DNA of 64,000 bases from Nymphaea colorata (Eukaryota; Streptophyta; Magnoliopsida; Nymphaeales; Nymphaeaceae). The stretch's first letter is position 1. Each line of letters opens with the position of its first letter. Location: assembly GCF_008831285.2 (NCBI RefSeq), contig NC_045147.1, positions 3,126,001-3,190,000 of the forward strand. Reading direction: 5' to 3'. The notes beneath the pieces were generated by a model. The model had not been told where the DNA came from and ran no database searches. It was given only the letters and a program-made list of their open reading frames with translations. Both the position numbers and the translations under genes were made by a program. Shown here one piece after another: positions 1-13,494 of this stretch.

Positions 1-1751
1 TGGTGGTGCCTTTATTTCTAAGCCTCATAGCCACAAATCTCATCTCCTCGACAATGCCCTTCGCTTCACCTGGATATGGTTTCCTATACCTCTTCCTCTT
101 CTTTGCAGTCGCCACGCGCAAGACGGCGAAGGACCCGCTTGCTGCTGCCCGCAGTCCTTCCCGGCTGGGCACACGCAAGGCGCTCGGCAAAGCTGCATGA
201 AACGGGATAACTACGCAGGAAGCGACAGCCAGAGAAGGCCCCGATTTTGGTAGCATACAGGAAGCCGAGCAATGCAGCATTCTGCAACTAAAATTTCCAG
301 ATACGAACACTATGTGAAGGAAATGGCATTTTTTTCAAATTTGACAATGTCGGGATAAGCTTTTCTATGCACTGTTAGTCGGTATCGCAGAACGACGAGA
401 GAGAAGCAAAGAAATAGACACCTCACCGGAGGTCTAGTCGGAGGAGCCCATGTTTGAATGGAAACAATGAGAAGGCAAAAACGACGGAATGCGACCCTAC
501 TTTCTTAGGAAAATAGGGCAATTCCCAAAAAGTCACAAGCCGCAATGCATGCACGTTTACATGCAAAGGATCCTCTGGCAACCTTAATCTGCATCTTTTC
601 GCAATTAAGCATCCACAACGAGTTGAGCCAACTGGGGTTCCAAAAAATTTCGTCTTCATGTCCAATGTAAATTTATAGTCAAAATGTTAAAATAGTAAAG
701 GAGTTGAATTCCAATTGTTTAAACCCGTATTGGCTCAACTAAGTAGAACTGGTTTATCATAATTGAATTAGTTAATGAATTAACAAGTTAAACGAATTGA
801 CAAGTTAAATGAGTTTAAAAACAAGACAGGTTAACATAAACGAGTTCGAACAAGTCGAGCTCGAGCTATACAGTCGAGTCAAGCTGGAGTCTGTTCTATG
901 GAGCAAATTATAACCCCACTTGTACTAATGCATAGCTTCCACCCTACGAAAATCATCATAACCTATTCAGTTGGTATCGGTATTCAAATCTTTAAAACCA
1001 ATATATGCATGTGTAAACAGCAGATGGCCGAAATCTTTTTAAGACAAATAAGGGCCTATGGTCTAGTAAACCAGTCAGAGAACCCATCCAGATTGATCCC
1101 GCCTTGACAAATAAGGTCCTATGGTTTAGTAAGCCAGTTAGAGATCCCAACCCGATTAATCCCGTCTTAACATTTCAATTTTCTTGAAAAAATCATATTT
1201 TGCATGTTAACTTAAGAACTTAAGGGTAAGGTATGAGGAAATCCCTCTCCAAACCACATGGACTTGGAAGAGTTACTTGCGTTCAGGAATTCGTGATTAT
1301 GTAGGAGAATAAAACAGAGTTTCACAGATCTCGTTTGGCAAATAGAACAGTTGTACTTGTTCCATGAATATGGTTCAAAAGTTGAAGTAGATTTAGAAGA
1401 CACATTTTAATGTATTTTATGAATCTGCCCCAACTTTTAAACTATATTTATGAAACAATTACATACTGATACAGACCCAAATCATGATTGTGAAGAGTAC
1501 CCTAGTGTTCTGCACTGATATGATTGGATGAGCCTAAATCGTCCACAGTTCTTTCATTTTCAACAAAAGTGGTGATTTCACTCATGTTGAAAGAATTGAT
1601 TATGTAGATTCACATGCTGAAGGAATGCTTATATACAGATGTACATGTATGCCAGCATCGCATACTATAAATATAGATTAATAAAGAATGAATATTTCAT
1701 ATACACAACATGACTACAACAATACAAGCTTGGCGCCAATGCTTCCGCCTT
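1..1751. other. Intergenic DNA downstream of the SERAC1-like gene
   Basis: No gene is supported here. The open frames on both strands are short and without recognisable motifs. The only structure seen is a 63-bp tandem duplication (listed separately). The 3' UTR of the minus-strand SERAC1-like gene should lie at the right end, just left of its stop codon at 1752. Confidence 0.5.
1043..1168. repeat. 63-bp tandem duplication
   Basis: Two adjacent copies, 1043-1105 and 1106-1168, both begin gacaaataagg and run through ctatggt..tagta. They differ by several substitutions, so this is an older local duplication rather than a fresh one. Confidence 0.85.
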
Positions 1752-3248
1752 TTATCCACTCGTGACCTTCTCCTTTAACTTCAGAAGAAATTCTAGAGTC
1801 TCCATATAGGACGGATCGGAACGACTTACTGGTTTGCAAGAATTGATGTGATCAGTGGCATCTAATACCTGAATCATTCACCAGAAACGAAAGAATATAT
1901 GTGAAGTCTTTGCAGAAGAAAAGATGAAAATTCCTGTACTAATTCAAATTTCTTTTTCTCCTCCGATAGAGACATGCAAACTACACAGAGTAGAAGAGAA
2001 CTAATGCATACGCGGATGCAGCCTCCAGGAAACGGATTCTGCTTTTAACTAGACGGATGCCTTTTTATAGGAAATACAGATTACGTCTAATGCTTGGCCA
2101 GTTCTAACTCTCATACGAACTCGAACTCAAGCTGTCAAGACCCAAAGCATGCTGACTATTGCCTCCTCTCGTATTTGATGTTTTGCAAATTCAAAATCAC
2201 AATAAGACCCAAACTAAGCTACAATGGCCTCCAGATGAGCTTAATTCAGCTTTTTTAAAGAAAATGAAAAGTAACTTCTTGACGTACTACAAGGAATTTT
2301 AAACTCATAAAGGCTTCTGCCCATTTACCAAACCATATGTTTGTAATGCAAGTTTAGCTCATTAAGCATGACATGCTCATAAAATAAACTAGTTGAACTA
2401 CATATCAATGAAAATGAGTTTTTACTGATCCAACCCGAGTATGAAAAGCTTGGGAACTTATCATCCCTATCCACCAAGCACCCCAAACGGTGCATTAGCC
2501 TCAGTCCCCAAGAATTAGACTCAAAACTTTTACATCAGACGTGGATAGCCAAAATCAGTATCAAGGCTCAAGAATCCACATAAAGATACACAAATATGTT
2601 AAAGGCAACTTGGAAAGTTGATCTACCTAATCATCATGAATAACCATGAACTTATCCACCATGAACTTATCCAGTAAGTGTCCAATGGAGGCACATGTAC
2701 ATCTAAAACCTACAGATTCTATGCAGGCAAAAACTTTCAAGAAAAGTCTTCCACAAGCTGGTTTTTGAAGTCACACAAGTTATTGTCCCTTAATTTCAAA
2801 CTTCATTGCTACAAAATCCAGTGAACCATGAAGGAACAGAACATGGTGAAGGTACGACTATTGGGAGTAGATGTACAAGGCCCAACTTAAGGGAACATAT
2901 GTAGGAGTTTCTTTTTCTATGTTCTTTTTTTCGATCATACTTCTCTTTTTTAACATTTTTTTATAAAAAATTGACCTGTTAAGAGTGTTGTAAATCTTCA
3001 TCGCAAAGGAAGAAAAGCCATTTACAACCCTAAGAATAGCTCCTCCTTATCATCTCTTCATGTTTTGTCTCCGACATCCTTTTCCTGTTCTTCTGCTCCA
3101 AAACTTGTTCTACTTTGTAACTTTTTTTTTTAACATGCTTCATGCCATCATCTATGTCACATGGGTACGGGTACGGGTGCCGGTACTGGTAACTGGTACG
3201 GACCATTTTCAAAAAACTTGGGTACGGGAGTACGGCCGTACACACACA

Positions 3249-3291
<43 letters not shown>

Positions 3292-5638
3292 AAAAATTGC
3301 AAACAGAATAACATATTCAGTATTCACACATATATATCAAAAAATTGGATACAATGGTAAAAGATAATTTATTCTAACGACACAACCACACAAATTTATT
3401 TTGATATTCAAGAAAAAATAAAATTGCATGCCATTCAGCCAAGCTTCAACGGAGTGTTGACCCATTCAGCCATTCGGTAGCATGTAAAACCATAGAACAT
3501 CATAAGAAGAAAAATAAAAAGTAGCATATGTATAAGTAGGCTGGTGGCGATACACAAGAAGAACAATAAATCAATCAATCAAAGTAACCAAACACACGGT
3601 CTGACACGATATTGCAACAATCAAACAACTACAAAGAAAAAAAAAAGGTAGATGAAGAGGATGACCAAAAAAAGCCACTGTGCAGTCGTGCTTGCACTGA
3701 AACTGAGACGAGAGAAAAAAATCGACTGCAAAACTACTTATTTTTATACACAATCACATTGACTACTTGTTAGAAACTTAGAATATCTCTTCTTCCATTG
3801 ACGATGAAACCCTCTCGGGTAGAGAAAGGGCGAGCCAGAGGGAGAGGTGATGGGTTTTCAGGCGATGGGTTTTCTGCACACTGTCTCCGTCGCCAGTCGC
3901 CGTCGCCGGTCACAGTCGGTGGAGCCGATGAAAATGAAAACAAAAAATGAAAAAAAACAAAGTCACAGTCACCTCCTGTCGCCGCCGCTGTCGTCGCCTG
4001 CGTTCGCCGCCCCTGCCGTCGCCTGTGTTTGCCGCTGCTTCGTCGCCGGAGAGAGACGAGAGGTAACAGTCGTAAGAGGTAAGACGCAAGGGTTTCGACG
4101 CTTTACGTTTTTTTTTTAAACGTCAAAATGATTTTTAACGTTAAAATGAAATAAACGTTAGAAAAAAAATGGACAAAATTGGACTCGGTCAATGTTGACC
4201 GTGTCCAATTTTGGACGGATACGGCCTCCGGTACGTTGACCGTACCCAGTACGGTCAACACGTACCAGAGTACCCAGGCCCGTACCGGTACCGGTAGGGT
4301 ACGCCTCCATAAGAGGCGTACCCATGTTCATCATAAAAAGATCGATCTCAGTCAACTGAGAATCCAAAATCTATCTAGGATATTCTCACACCTAACCATG
4401 CAGCACACATATGAACAGTTCTAAAATCATCCAAAGATTCAAGTACTATCACTGAAGCAGCAAATTTTAAGAATCATGAAAACTTACTACAAGTTCACCA
4501 AAGCCAGGATATGCTGACTCTATTGGCACAATTTCCATCCGGAAGGCCCATCCACCATAACCTTCAACTATGGGAGTCACTTTGGTCTGCAAAAATAGTT
4601 TAGTTAGAAGCACTTAGAACTTTCACAAATATATGATAAGCTTGAAAAGATAACCATGATTCATATTGCATAGTACTACTGCCCTACCTCACTAAAGCTA
4701 AGGACCTCAAGTCCTTCTCGGTTATGTAGATGACGGATGAAATCATTAAGCTCAACAAGCCTTGGAGATCCACTTCTTAGCTCTCCAATCTGAAAAGACA
4801 GGACGTCTACAAGCATGTCAAATGGATTTTCATCACGATCACAATAAGAGTTATTCACAAAGTCTCAGTTTTGAGTTGCTAAAAGTGTTACCGATGGAGC
4901 TGGTCGAAACACAAGGCCCATACGGCAGGGAACATCTGCAAGCTTGCTGCCAAAATGCGGACAGCTGTAGAAGACCTGAAGTATGAAAGTGGTTAAGTGC
5001 ATGTTATAGTTCACTTCAAAGCTAATGGAAACTATAAGGAGTGGGAGCTTCAATAATAAATCGCTTACAATTCCACGAGTGTTCTTAACAAGCTCAGTAA
5101 TATTCTCATTCTTTGCCTGATATAACATCTGCTTGACCACCAAACCTCCCATGCTGCAACCAAATGCAGTCACATTTAAAGAACCTATATATGATTATGA
5201 GGATACTGTTGAACACATTGCAACACCATGGGATACTGTTGAACACATTGCAACACCATGGCATCTGGTTTCTTATTTTCATGCTGCTTTAGCACATGAG
5301 TGCAAATATTTTGCTAGTTAGGACTATTTCAGTGATTTACTTTTGCTGCTGTATATTAATCTTACTAAAGAGGAAGGAACTGTCTTCCTCATAATGCTGC
5401 AAGCACATTGAGTATCATTTGCCTCATTCCCCATTCTCAAAATCACCTGCACTCTTAACAGCAAAAATTACATTTTATGTAGTTTCAACCGTGAGCCACA
5501 AGTTGATTAAAGAGATACTCTACAGCATTTATCTGATCACAACCATAGAGGTGAGCCACAGAAGGTGATGATACTAGACTTGCACACCCTATTCTGAAAC
5601 TAAATGTTGCTGATCATGTGTCACATTAAGTTTCTATG

Positions 5639-5702
<64 letters not shown>

Positions 5703-8700
5703 CAATGAAGCGTGACCACTTAGCAAACGATGTCATGCATCCTATACTTCTTAAGTAAATCTGACTGCATCAACTGATTTATCATGCATAATTTTCTACA
5801 TAACATACTTTGAATCAACATAAATACATTAGGACAAAGAAAAAACGGAAGGTCTGGAAGGCCTTCTATAATTATATTATTAGGTAAACATGGTTCTAGT
5901 AGATAAACGATGTGAGGCTCACCTGTGTAATTCAATGACATAAATCACTTGAAAAAGAGTGACATGAAAAAGAGTGACATTATATTGAACTCATAATACC
6001 GTGTGCACATTTATGTGTGCCTAAAGTGGGTGATTACGTGTTATTTAGGAGGAAACAAACCTGTGAGTCACAAAGACGACTGGATGACTTCCAATTCCAG
6101 CAGCAACCAATTTCCTCAGCAAAATTGCACTAACTTCCTAAGCAATGTTTAATGTATCCTCCCAATCATTAAAATGTATAACAGAATACGAGCAACTCAA
6201 GAAACATGATTCCGATTAAGAAAAAACATGGAGCACATAAAGCATAAAAAAGGCACTCAAATAGTTCTATTTTTTGCTAGAACACCATATAGTTAAAAAT
6301 AATAACTCCATAAAACTTGTAGAGAGATCTATCTTCTGTATCCCACTCATATCAAATTTTTTCAAAGCAACTCAAAAAGAAGCATGTGTTCTTAGACATC
6401 ACCTACAAATCCCAGTTGCTTTTTATTAAAATGCAGTCCTCTGTTTGGTAGAGGACCTTGACAAACAGAAGACAAATAAACAAGAAAAACAGCACATTGA
6501 AATATGAAGATTTGATGTCTACATGTGCAATATTTATGGCACCAGCCAGACAAAGCCTACTTAGGCCCAATCTATTGCCTTCATTCTTAGAAGAAGCAAT
6601 CACATAAGAGAAAAAGATAACAATACAGATCATTAACATGACAATCTAGGTTGGGCCAAGGACATCCTATCCATGTGACACTGCACCAGTTCAATGCAAC
6701 ACCAGGAGGCTGGACATTGCACATATGTCCGATGGTTGTGACAAACTGAGCCTGCACACTTGCATCAACAACTATGTCACATGGGTGCAGGGTGTGAGTG
6801 CGGGTGCGGGTGCAGGTGCGGGGAGGATGTATATATACATGTCTGTATATATGTACATAAATAATTTATTACATAGTTATTTAACGGTTTAGTAACCTTA
6901 TTTATCTATATTTACATATAAACTTTTTGTATTAGAGATAGTTTAGTTATGTACACATTTAAAATGGTCAGTTTCGGCCTGGTTTGGCTGACTGAACCAG
7001 ATGTACTATGTTGCAGGTGCGGGGAGGATGTATATATACATGTCTGTATATATGTACATAAATAATTTATTACATAGTTATTTAACGGTTTAGTAACCTT
7101 ATTTATCTATATTTACATATAAACTTTTTGTATTAGAGATAGTTTAGTTATGTGCACATTTAACATGGTCAGTTTCGGCCTGGTTTGGCTGACTGAACCA
7201 GATGTACTATGTTGGAGAAGAACCAGAACCAGAACCAGCACCTGCATTGACACGGGTGTGGCAGCTATTTAGAAGCACTCCTGTGATGTAGATCAACAAC
7301 GTATTATGATGTCTACTATATATAGTGTCATATATGCTTTATATTTTAACTCAACTAAGTCAATTCTTTTACACATACATATAACTCATGAATGTGTTAT
7401 TTTTTATGAATTATTATTTTATGTTATATATATATATATATATATACACACAGCCGTATCCCATACCCAAGTTTTTTTAAAATAGTCTGAACCCATACCC
7501 GTATCAGCACCCATACCCATACTTATGTTATGTGACATAGCATATATGCTTATTTTGCATATATGACTTCACCACATACATGTCCACTCACCACAATGAT
7601 GTGACATAGCACCATAGAGTTCCACCTAAGTCCACAGGTAATCTCAAAGTTCTAGTCCATGGGGAGTTAGACTTTCAATTCAATTGCCCAGATATCTCCA
7701 TGTGGCATATGTAGGACTATGAGTCTGAAAATCTAGAAAGTGCTTTAGTTATCTATGCCCAAAGATATTTGAAATTGAAATTACTGATGTTAGACAAGGA
7801 TACTGCATAGAACAATACAACCCAGTCCAAAAAACAAAAAAAACAGCAGAAGGGAAAAGGGAAAGAAGGATCATTAGTTTGAATGTTTCTCTGCTTCAAT
7901 TATTTAACAATGCGAGCACACCAAACAGCATGCTTATGAAACTCAAATATTTCAACATGTGAATATTTTTCTTCCTTTCCACTTCTCTGAGAGTAAAAAT
8001 AAATTATAATTTTTTTTTTATGCACCATAAACCATAGAAGCTTTTCAAGATCCCTTCTTTCTTCAAAAGTAGTTATATCGCTATTATGATATTTGTCATT
8101 TAAATGCCATTATTTGGTCATATCCTTATCTCACGGATATTTGCAATTATGGAAAATTGAAATCTGCCGGCTACCAGATGTTGCTAAATATTTAAAAACC
8201 ATGGCTAAATTGCTAAGTAAGAACATTATAAAGTATAAACCGTTGTTATACCATAATCCATTGCTAGTGCTTCGTTGCATGGTGTTTTTAGCAATGGTTT
8301 TTATAATTTTTTTATCATTCGACAGTTAGCTGATTTCAGTTCCACTTATTATTACAGCTAATACGCAGTCGGCATTTCAAGATCTCCATTCATCTACATA
8401 CAAAATAAACAATATCACTTACAATTTCTAGCTTCTATATGCACAATCCCCGTCCAAACCATGGTTTCCACTTTCCTTCAATCCTTGCGTTACATTTTGA
8501 ATTTCTTCTAATATCAACTATTGAGCATTAACAAGCATTTATTATGATCTCCTAATTTTTTTTCATTTCAGAGCCCACCTTAACATGTTGCATCTCAAAT
8601 GTGCACTCTTCTATTTTTTGTTAGTTCACACCAACGTGCTGGACAAAATATAAATGACTCATTGTTTCTGCTACACCAAACCATGCCCAATAGCCCCCCA

Positions 8701-11700
8701 TCATAAAATCCAAGACATACATGGAGTCATGGACAAAAACCACCAGACCTTTATCATAAGAGAAATAATTAGCAACTTTTGTTTTGGAAAGGAAGAAAAA
8801 GAGCCAAAGAATGAAATCTGCACACCTGGAGAGGAAGACTAGCTCCAGACCACTGGGTCAAATTTGTCTGCATGAATCATTCAATTAGATTGTATGGTTG
8901 TAGGAATGGCCCCAACCTGGAGATGGCCTGGAAAAATTAAAACTACTAGTGCTTCTGTGGAAGTGAGTAAAAGCACACCATAAAAGTGAAATAAGCACCT
9001 GTAGGTGGTCCAAAACACTAGCACGATTACCTTGTACTTCACGGCAAATAAGCGAGCATGAGGTAGATCAGTTGCAAGCCATTCCTGTGGCCAACACGTT
9101 CCTTCTTTTCCTGCCTCCTGGTCAATCTTCTCTACAAGGCCAGATTTACTAGTTGTCGAAGACTTATTTTCTGCTATGCGCCAAGTTTTAAAAGGTCCTC
9201 CACGTAAGCCATGGACGAAAACAACATCAATTGATGAAACCACATCCTTTGAACACTCATCTGATACCCTACCACATGACGTGCTACAATCCAGATTTTC
9301 AATTTTTTTGTCATCGAAACATTCAGGGGTGGCAACAGATATACTCTGCTGGCTATTAGTTGCAATTGCACCTGGTCCATCCTCGTGAGAGCCACCCTGA
9401 CCAAACATGTCTGAACATTTCCAATGTGGTAATTCGGGATTAATTAAAAATATCATGTCATCATATTGAGGGCACATTCTCTTGTGGATCCCTCCCTCTT
9501 TGCTAAGACCATCCTGCCCACCGGAATCATGTGGGCCAGCCTGGCCAGGGCAAAGAATGTTTAGAAGAGTTGCTCGAGCATAACTTTGAATTTTTTGATC
9601 ATTGCAGCCAGAAATCCTCCCATTGGCACAATCATCAAGCCACTTGCACCAAATCTTGTCCGCTAAAATTAATTTCTGTACCTTTGGAAGAAGAGAAAGG
9701 ATTGTAAGTAACCTAGCAGCATGCCTTCGGATATGAGCTGTAGGAGGCACCCGAATGCTTGAAGAATCATTTGCAACTGATATAGGGGATTCATCAGGAT
9801 TTGGAACTCGTTCCTGTGCCTCCCGGATTCTAGATGCATCATATGCCTCATTTGCAGCTAGTCGCTCATAGTCATCACATAACAAGAGACGTCGCAACAA
9901 ACACAAAATTCCAGAATCTACAATCATGTTCTGAGATGATAAATCATCATAACACAAACCGGTCAATGCCTTAACACCCTTCAGTGTAGCTATTGCAGAA
10001 TCAGCAGCATCGAACTTGGGCAAATTCTCAACTTTCTTGTTTTTGAGCTGACCAGCAAAGGGTTCTAGTGAAAGGAGGCTCGCAAGAGGCAACGCATCAA
10101 ATGAGTCATCTGTGCTTTCTGATTGACTAATTGCTAAGTTAATAACAGCATTGGCCAAGATAGTGGAAACCTCAGCGGCTGTTTGAACATTTGACTGATC
10201 AATTTGAGTCTGTAATGATTAAAAGAAATGACATCAAGTATGAGCACCGAAGCCAGCACCAAATATATGCATACACATGCCAAAAAAAAATATGTCAATG
10301 AGTAAACATACAAATTCATGCTCACAGCAAAGAAAAGAAGAAGAATATGTCCTAACCTTCACTTTGTCACCTTTTTTGGAAGCATTTCCTTTGACAGCAG
10401 TCCTCTTACTAACAATTAAAATTTCCGAGAGCAGTATGGCTAACCACCCTTGAGATATAGATATTGACCCTGGCCCATAATCCTCAAGAATGCATGCAAG
10501 CACCTTTATTGCAGAAAGTCGTGTGGACTCTGAGATGTGCTTACCACAAACCCATGGCAAAAGAATGCCAGACCATTTTTGGCCCTCCTCAAGAGATATA
10601 CATTTGCCCCCAGAACAGAGAAGTTCCAAGGCTTTTGCAAGTGACTCTTGGACTTGCCCATTTTTTTTAGTATACTTAGCAACTTCTCGCATTAGATAAA
10701 GGCCCTTTTCCATTACTAATGTCCTTGCAGCTTGACATCTTTCAAGTGAAACCAAGAAAGCTGAGAGTGCCACATTAGTCAGTGGAATGTCCTCCAACTT
10801 GCTAGCTTGAGAAGCAGTGTAGAGAAGACAAGAACTCCAGTCAGGAACAGTGCCTGTCACTGCCAAATCCTTATCCTCTAAGATCATCCGAGCAACCAGA
10901 CTTCCATGCCATTTTACAGTCCTTTCTGGTGCCATCAAAGCTGTCATGATTGCACGCCCGTCTCTGTCAAGCTCCTGGATATGACCGCGATTAACTTGTG
11001 ACGCTGATGCCCAGTTCGCTAATGCCCATGTTGCAAAAGGAACAGCGACATGCCTACAGTGCAAATCATCCCAGAGGCCATGAAAGTCGATTCCTTTTCC
11101 TGAATCAACTAGTTCAGATGAATTAGAAACTGAAAGGGAACCCGATTCTCCTTTACTTGATGGCTGGAACTGGCGATTTTCATGCAAGATTGTACTCGAT
11201 CGAGAATTCCCCGACTTCTCTAAATGGCCAGTATCAGAAAGCTTGAAATCTAAATCACCATGCACTCTCGACAGCCCAAGGATGCCAGTACCACCAAATA
11301 TTTTTATCCCAATGCCCTTTATTCCATTATCATTGCCATCTTCATCTTCACTATCATGTGGTTCATCCAACCGCATCCCACCTTCCTCAACCACCTCCAG
11401 GGCAGCAGCAATATCTCGCATATCAGCATGTGCCGGAAGACATGGTCTAAATTGTGGTTTATCCGTGCCGCTGCAATTTGAAGTAACTATATCCATGATA
11501 GCAGCAACAAGCATGCTCCTTCCTTTCAAGATTTCAGCATCGTCCAAGGACATGCGTTTAGTCTGCTGCATTAGTTGCAATATGCAGAATGGATTAAACA
11601 TACCGCGAAATGATAAATGTACATTTTCTTAGCGACAAAATAAGGGAGAAGTTTTATCGAATTGGACAAAGAACACTCAAAAATGGAAAATGGAAAAGCT

Positions 11701-12812
11701 GTTCTGTTCACGATCAAATGATGACGGCAGAAAACACCAACAGACGAACTTCTCGTGTGCTTTTGTTTGTAATGGTTATGCCTACGATATAAGACACGAC
11801 TCATCCCCAATATATCAGAAACCCCGGAAGGAGTTTTCTTTTTCATGTTAAAACGCAAAGAAGTCACGCCTTATATCGACAACGCAAGTCCAGCTGACGG
11901 AAATTCAAGAAGACACGGTTAAACCAAGTCGAAGTATCGAAGAACCAATGCAGAAGAGGGTCTAGAAAAGGGCGACCTTTACTGACCACGAGATCCTAGA
12001 ACTAAGGATGACATGGTTTCTAGGGAATTCGTGAATGCCCAAGGCTAAACATTCACCTTCTTTGCACGCTGAGGTTGTCCCGAAAAGATGAAGCGGAGGA
12101 GGTTCGGAATCGCCTGAGGCCTCCCGAGCACCGCCTCACAGACGCCAGGATCCGAGATTAGGTGAGCCAACGCCCTGGCCGACTCGGCCTGCGTGGCCCT
12201 GGACGCAGCGTCCGCACAAGCCACCGTCTCGAGAAGCCAATCGACTACGGCGCCACTACCGGCACCCACGATTGCGGCCCTCCGGCTCTCGTTCGCAGCC
12301 GTTATGTCTGCCAGGAGTGCCGCCACCCTCAACCCGAATCCCGACCGCACCTCCTGGTTTGCCGAAGACAAGACAGAGCAGAGGGACTTCCACAGGACGG
12401 AAGCGGCAACACCTGTCTGCACGATCCGATCATAGAACGCCGACGTGGCAGAGGAAACCCGGCGGAGGGATTCTCTGTGCCTACCAATCGCCTCCTCGAG
12501 GTCGGAATACAACCGCTGGGACCGATCATGAAGCGACCCATCGGTGTCGCCAGATGAGAGGAGAAATGCCGCGGTGGCGGTGGAAACTAGGGCGCCAGAA
12601 CCAACGGCGAGAAGGAAGAAGGTGCCCCGGCGAGAAGGAGGCGGAGAGGAAGCGATAGGGACGGTTTCCGAGACGCGAGCGGGGGCTAGGGTCTTGGAGT
12701 CCTGCTTGGCCTGGAGGGTGGGGCGGCTGGAATCGGTGAAGCACGAGCGAAGCAGCGGTTTCCGGCCGGTATACGGCGGAAAACGGCGTCGCCTCCCGAC
12801 GAGTCGAAGCAT
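1752..12812 (-). CDS. SERAC1-like ARM-repeat / alpha-beta hydrolase, complete ten-exon gene
   Basis: Exons on the minus strand, 5' to 3': 12057-12812, 10357-11565, 9031-10209, 8826-8867, 6061-6137, 5069-5153, 4892-4975, 4688-4789, 4488-4586, 1752-1868. Together they give 3750 nt, 1249 residues plus stop, with GT-AG borders and matching phases throughout. Residues 1-60 are Arg/Ser-rich like a mitochondrial presequence, followed by a membrane segment at about 63-85. The long middle reads as helical ARM-type repeats. The C-terminal third is an alpha/beta hydrolase: FVHGLRGG at about 986-993, nucleophile elbow THSMGG with Ser1088, and ATDHINSCKP with the probable catalytic His1218. By recollection it matches plant SERAC1-type proteins such as Arabidopsis At4g34310 in order and length. 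SERAC1 in animals acts in phosphatidylglycerol remodelling at mitochondria; the plant role is not established. Exon 4 is only 42 nt (TNLTQWSGASLPLQ). Introns 4 and 9 (about 2.6-2.7 kb each) carry small transposons. The start ATG was chosen as the first Met before the Arg-rich leader. Confidence 0.92.
3153..4336. mobile_element. Element with GGGTACGGGT-type subterminal repeats, in intron 9
   Basis: The left end reads tatgtcacatgggtacggg. A run of gtacgg/ggtacc words follows at 3166-3240, then a (TA)n tract. The right end at about 4196-4336 again holds dense gtacggt/ggtaccgg words and ends cgtacccatg, inverted relative to the left. The left 110 bp resembles the reverse complement of 7430-7539, the right end of another intronic element. 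No transposase is visible. Borders and the 1.2-kb extent are tentative; this could also be two unrelated insertions sharing the same repeat. Confidence 0.4.
5201..5260. repeat. Perfect 30-bp tandem duplication beside a splice acceptor
   Basis: The unit starts ggatactgttgaacacattg and ends caacaccatg. It occurs twice without mismatch at 5201-5230 and 5231-5260, in the intron just upstream of SERAC1-like exon 6 (5069-5153, transcribed leftwards). Absence of mismatches suggests a recent event. Confidence 0.95.
5642..5701. repeat. (TA)n microsatellite, about 30 units
   Basis: Pure alternating ta across about 60 bp inside intron 5 of the SERAC1-like gene. It gives no coding signal. Confidence 0.95.
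6773..7539. mobile_element. 767-bp non-autonomous element with inverted ends, in intron 4
   Basis: The left end is tatgtcacatgggtgcaggg and the right end, reverse-complemented, is tatgtgacataacataagta. Both are followed by GGGTGCGGGT / GGGTATGGGT-type words, so the ends form degenerate inverted repeats. Inside are a 201-bp tandem duplication (6813-7214) and a short (TA)n tract. It belongs to the same family as the 3153-4336 element. No coding capacity is seen. Confidence 0.55.
6813..7214. repeat. 201-bp tandem duplication
   Basis: Copies 6813-7013 and 7014-7214 begin caggtgcggggaggatgtat and end atgtactatgttg. I see only two substitutions between them (near 6953/7154 and 6964/7165), so it is a recent duplication inside the intronic element. 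Confidence 0.93.
8151..8343. mobile_element. MITE-like hairpin in intron 4 of the SERAC1-like gene
   Basis: The first ~60 bp, starting ggaaaattgaaatctgccgg and ending aaaaaccatggctaaa, pair imperfectly with the reverse complement of the last ~60 bp (ggaactgaaatcagctaact ... aaaaaccattgctaaa). The whole ~193 bp folds back on itself and has no coding capacity. Related words (gaaattagtcggctgtcaga) occur near 16800, suggesting a dispersed family. No target duplication was established. Confidence 0.6.
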
Positions 12813-13100
12813 TGGCGCTTCCCCGTGCGGTCCGTCGCGGTCTCCGGTCTCCTCCCGCTTTCAGAAGAGACGTCGGCCTCCTGGCTCGGTTGCTTTCCTT
12901 GGGCGGCGAGACTTGTGGGCGCATACGTGGGGATTCGCGGGTGGCGGGGAAGTTTCGAATTGGCCGCGTTCCCTTGCCGCCAAGCCTCGCACAGGGAAAG
13001 GACATCCTCGAGTCTCGCAGAGGGAAAGAATATACTCGACATTCGATTCGGATTACCGAATCGGATCGGACATATAATAGCCGCTTGTGATCCTCAAAAC
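12813..13100 (-). promoter_or_regulatory. 5' flank of the SERAC1-like gene
   Basis: This is a GC-rich stretch directly upstream of the ATG at 12812. It should contain the 5' UTR and core promoter of the minus-strand gene. No clear TATA box is seen at a usable distance, and the open frames on both strands here (e.g. 12544-13077) have no protein-like motifs. The call rests on position only. Confidence 0.4.
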
Positions 13101-13205
13101 AATTAAATTTACAAATTCGTGCTTAAAATATATTTAATAAGATGTTTAGGATGTTTTTCACAGGTAAAAATCCTAAACTATTGATCTCACTGATTGGACT
13201 GGTTA

Positions 13206-13432
13206 ATTCCATATATATATATATATATATATAAGGAGAGAGGTAGGGAACTTATATTTGTTAGACACTTAAATATTAGATAGATAAATAAAACAATTAC
13301 AGCCTTTGATTTTTTCCAAAACAATAGTTCCAAAAAAAAAATGTGTCAACTAAATGACCAAAACCACTTATTTGAAAAAGATCAAGAGTTCAAATTATTT
13401 CTTTAGTTAGTGTCTAGACTTACAAGTTTTTG

Positions 13433-13494
<62 letters not shown>

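Noticed and set aside
3030-3367. Overlapping frames with runs of Tyr-Ile
   Set aside because: They are translations of a (TA)n tract and its flanks inside an intron; all frames of the repeat stay open.
11243-11632. 129-codon plus-strand frame
   Set aside because: Antisense to SERAC1-like exon 2, which is in phase with the rest of that gene.
12162-13106. Several 70-177-codon frames on both strands near the SERAC1-like start
   Set aside because: GC-rich shadows of exon 1 and the 5' flank; the minus-strand frame with the spliced protein explains the region.
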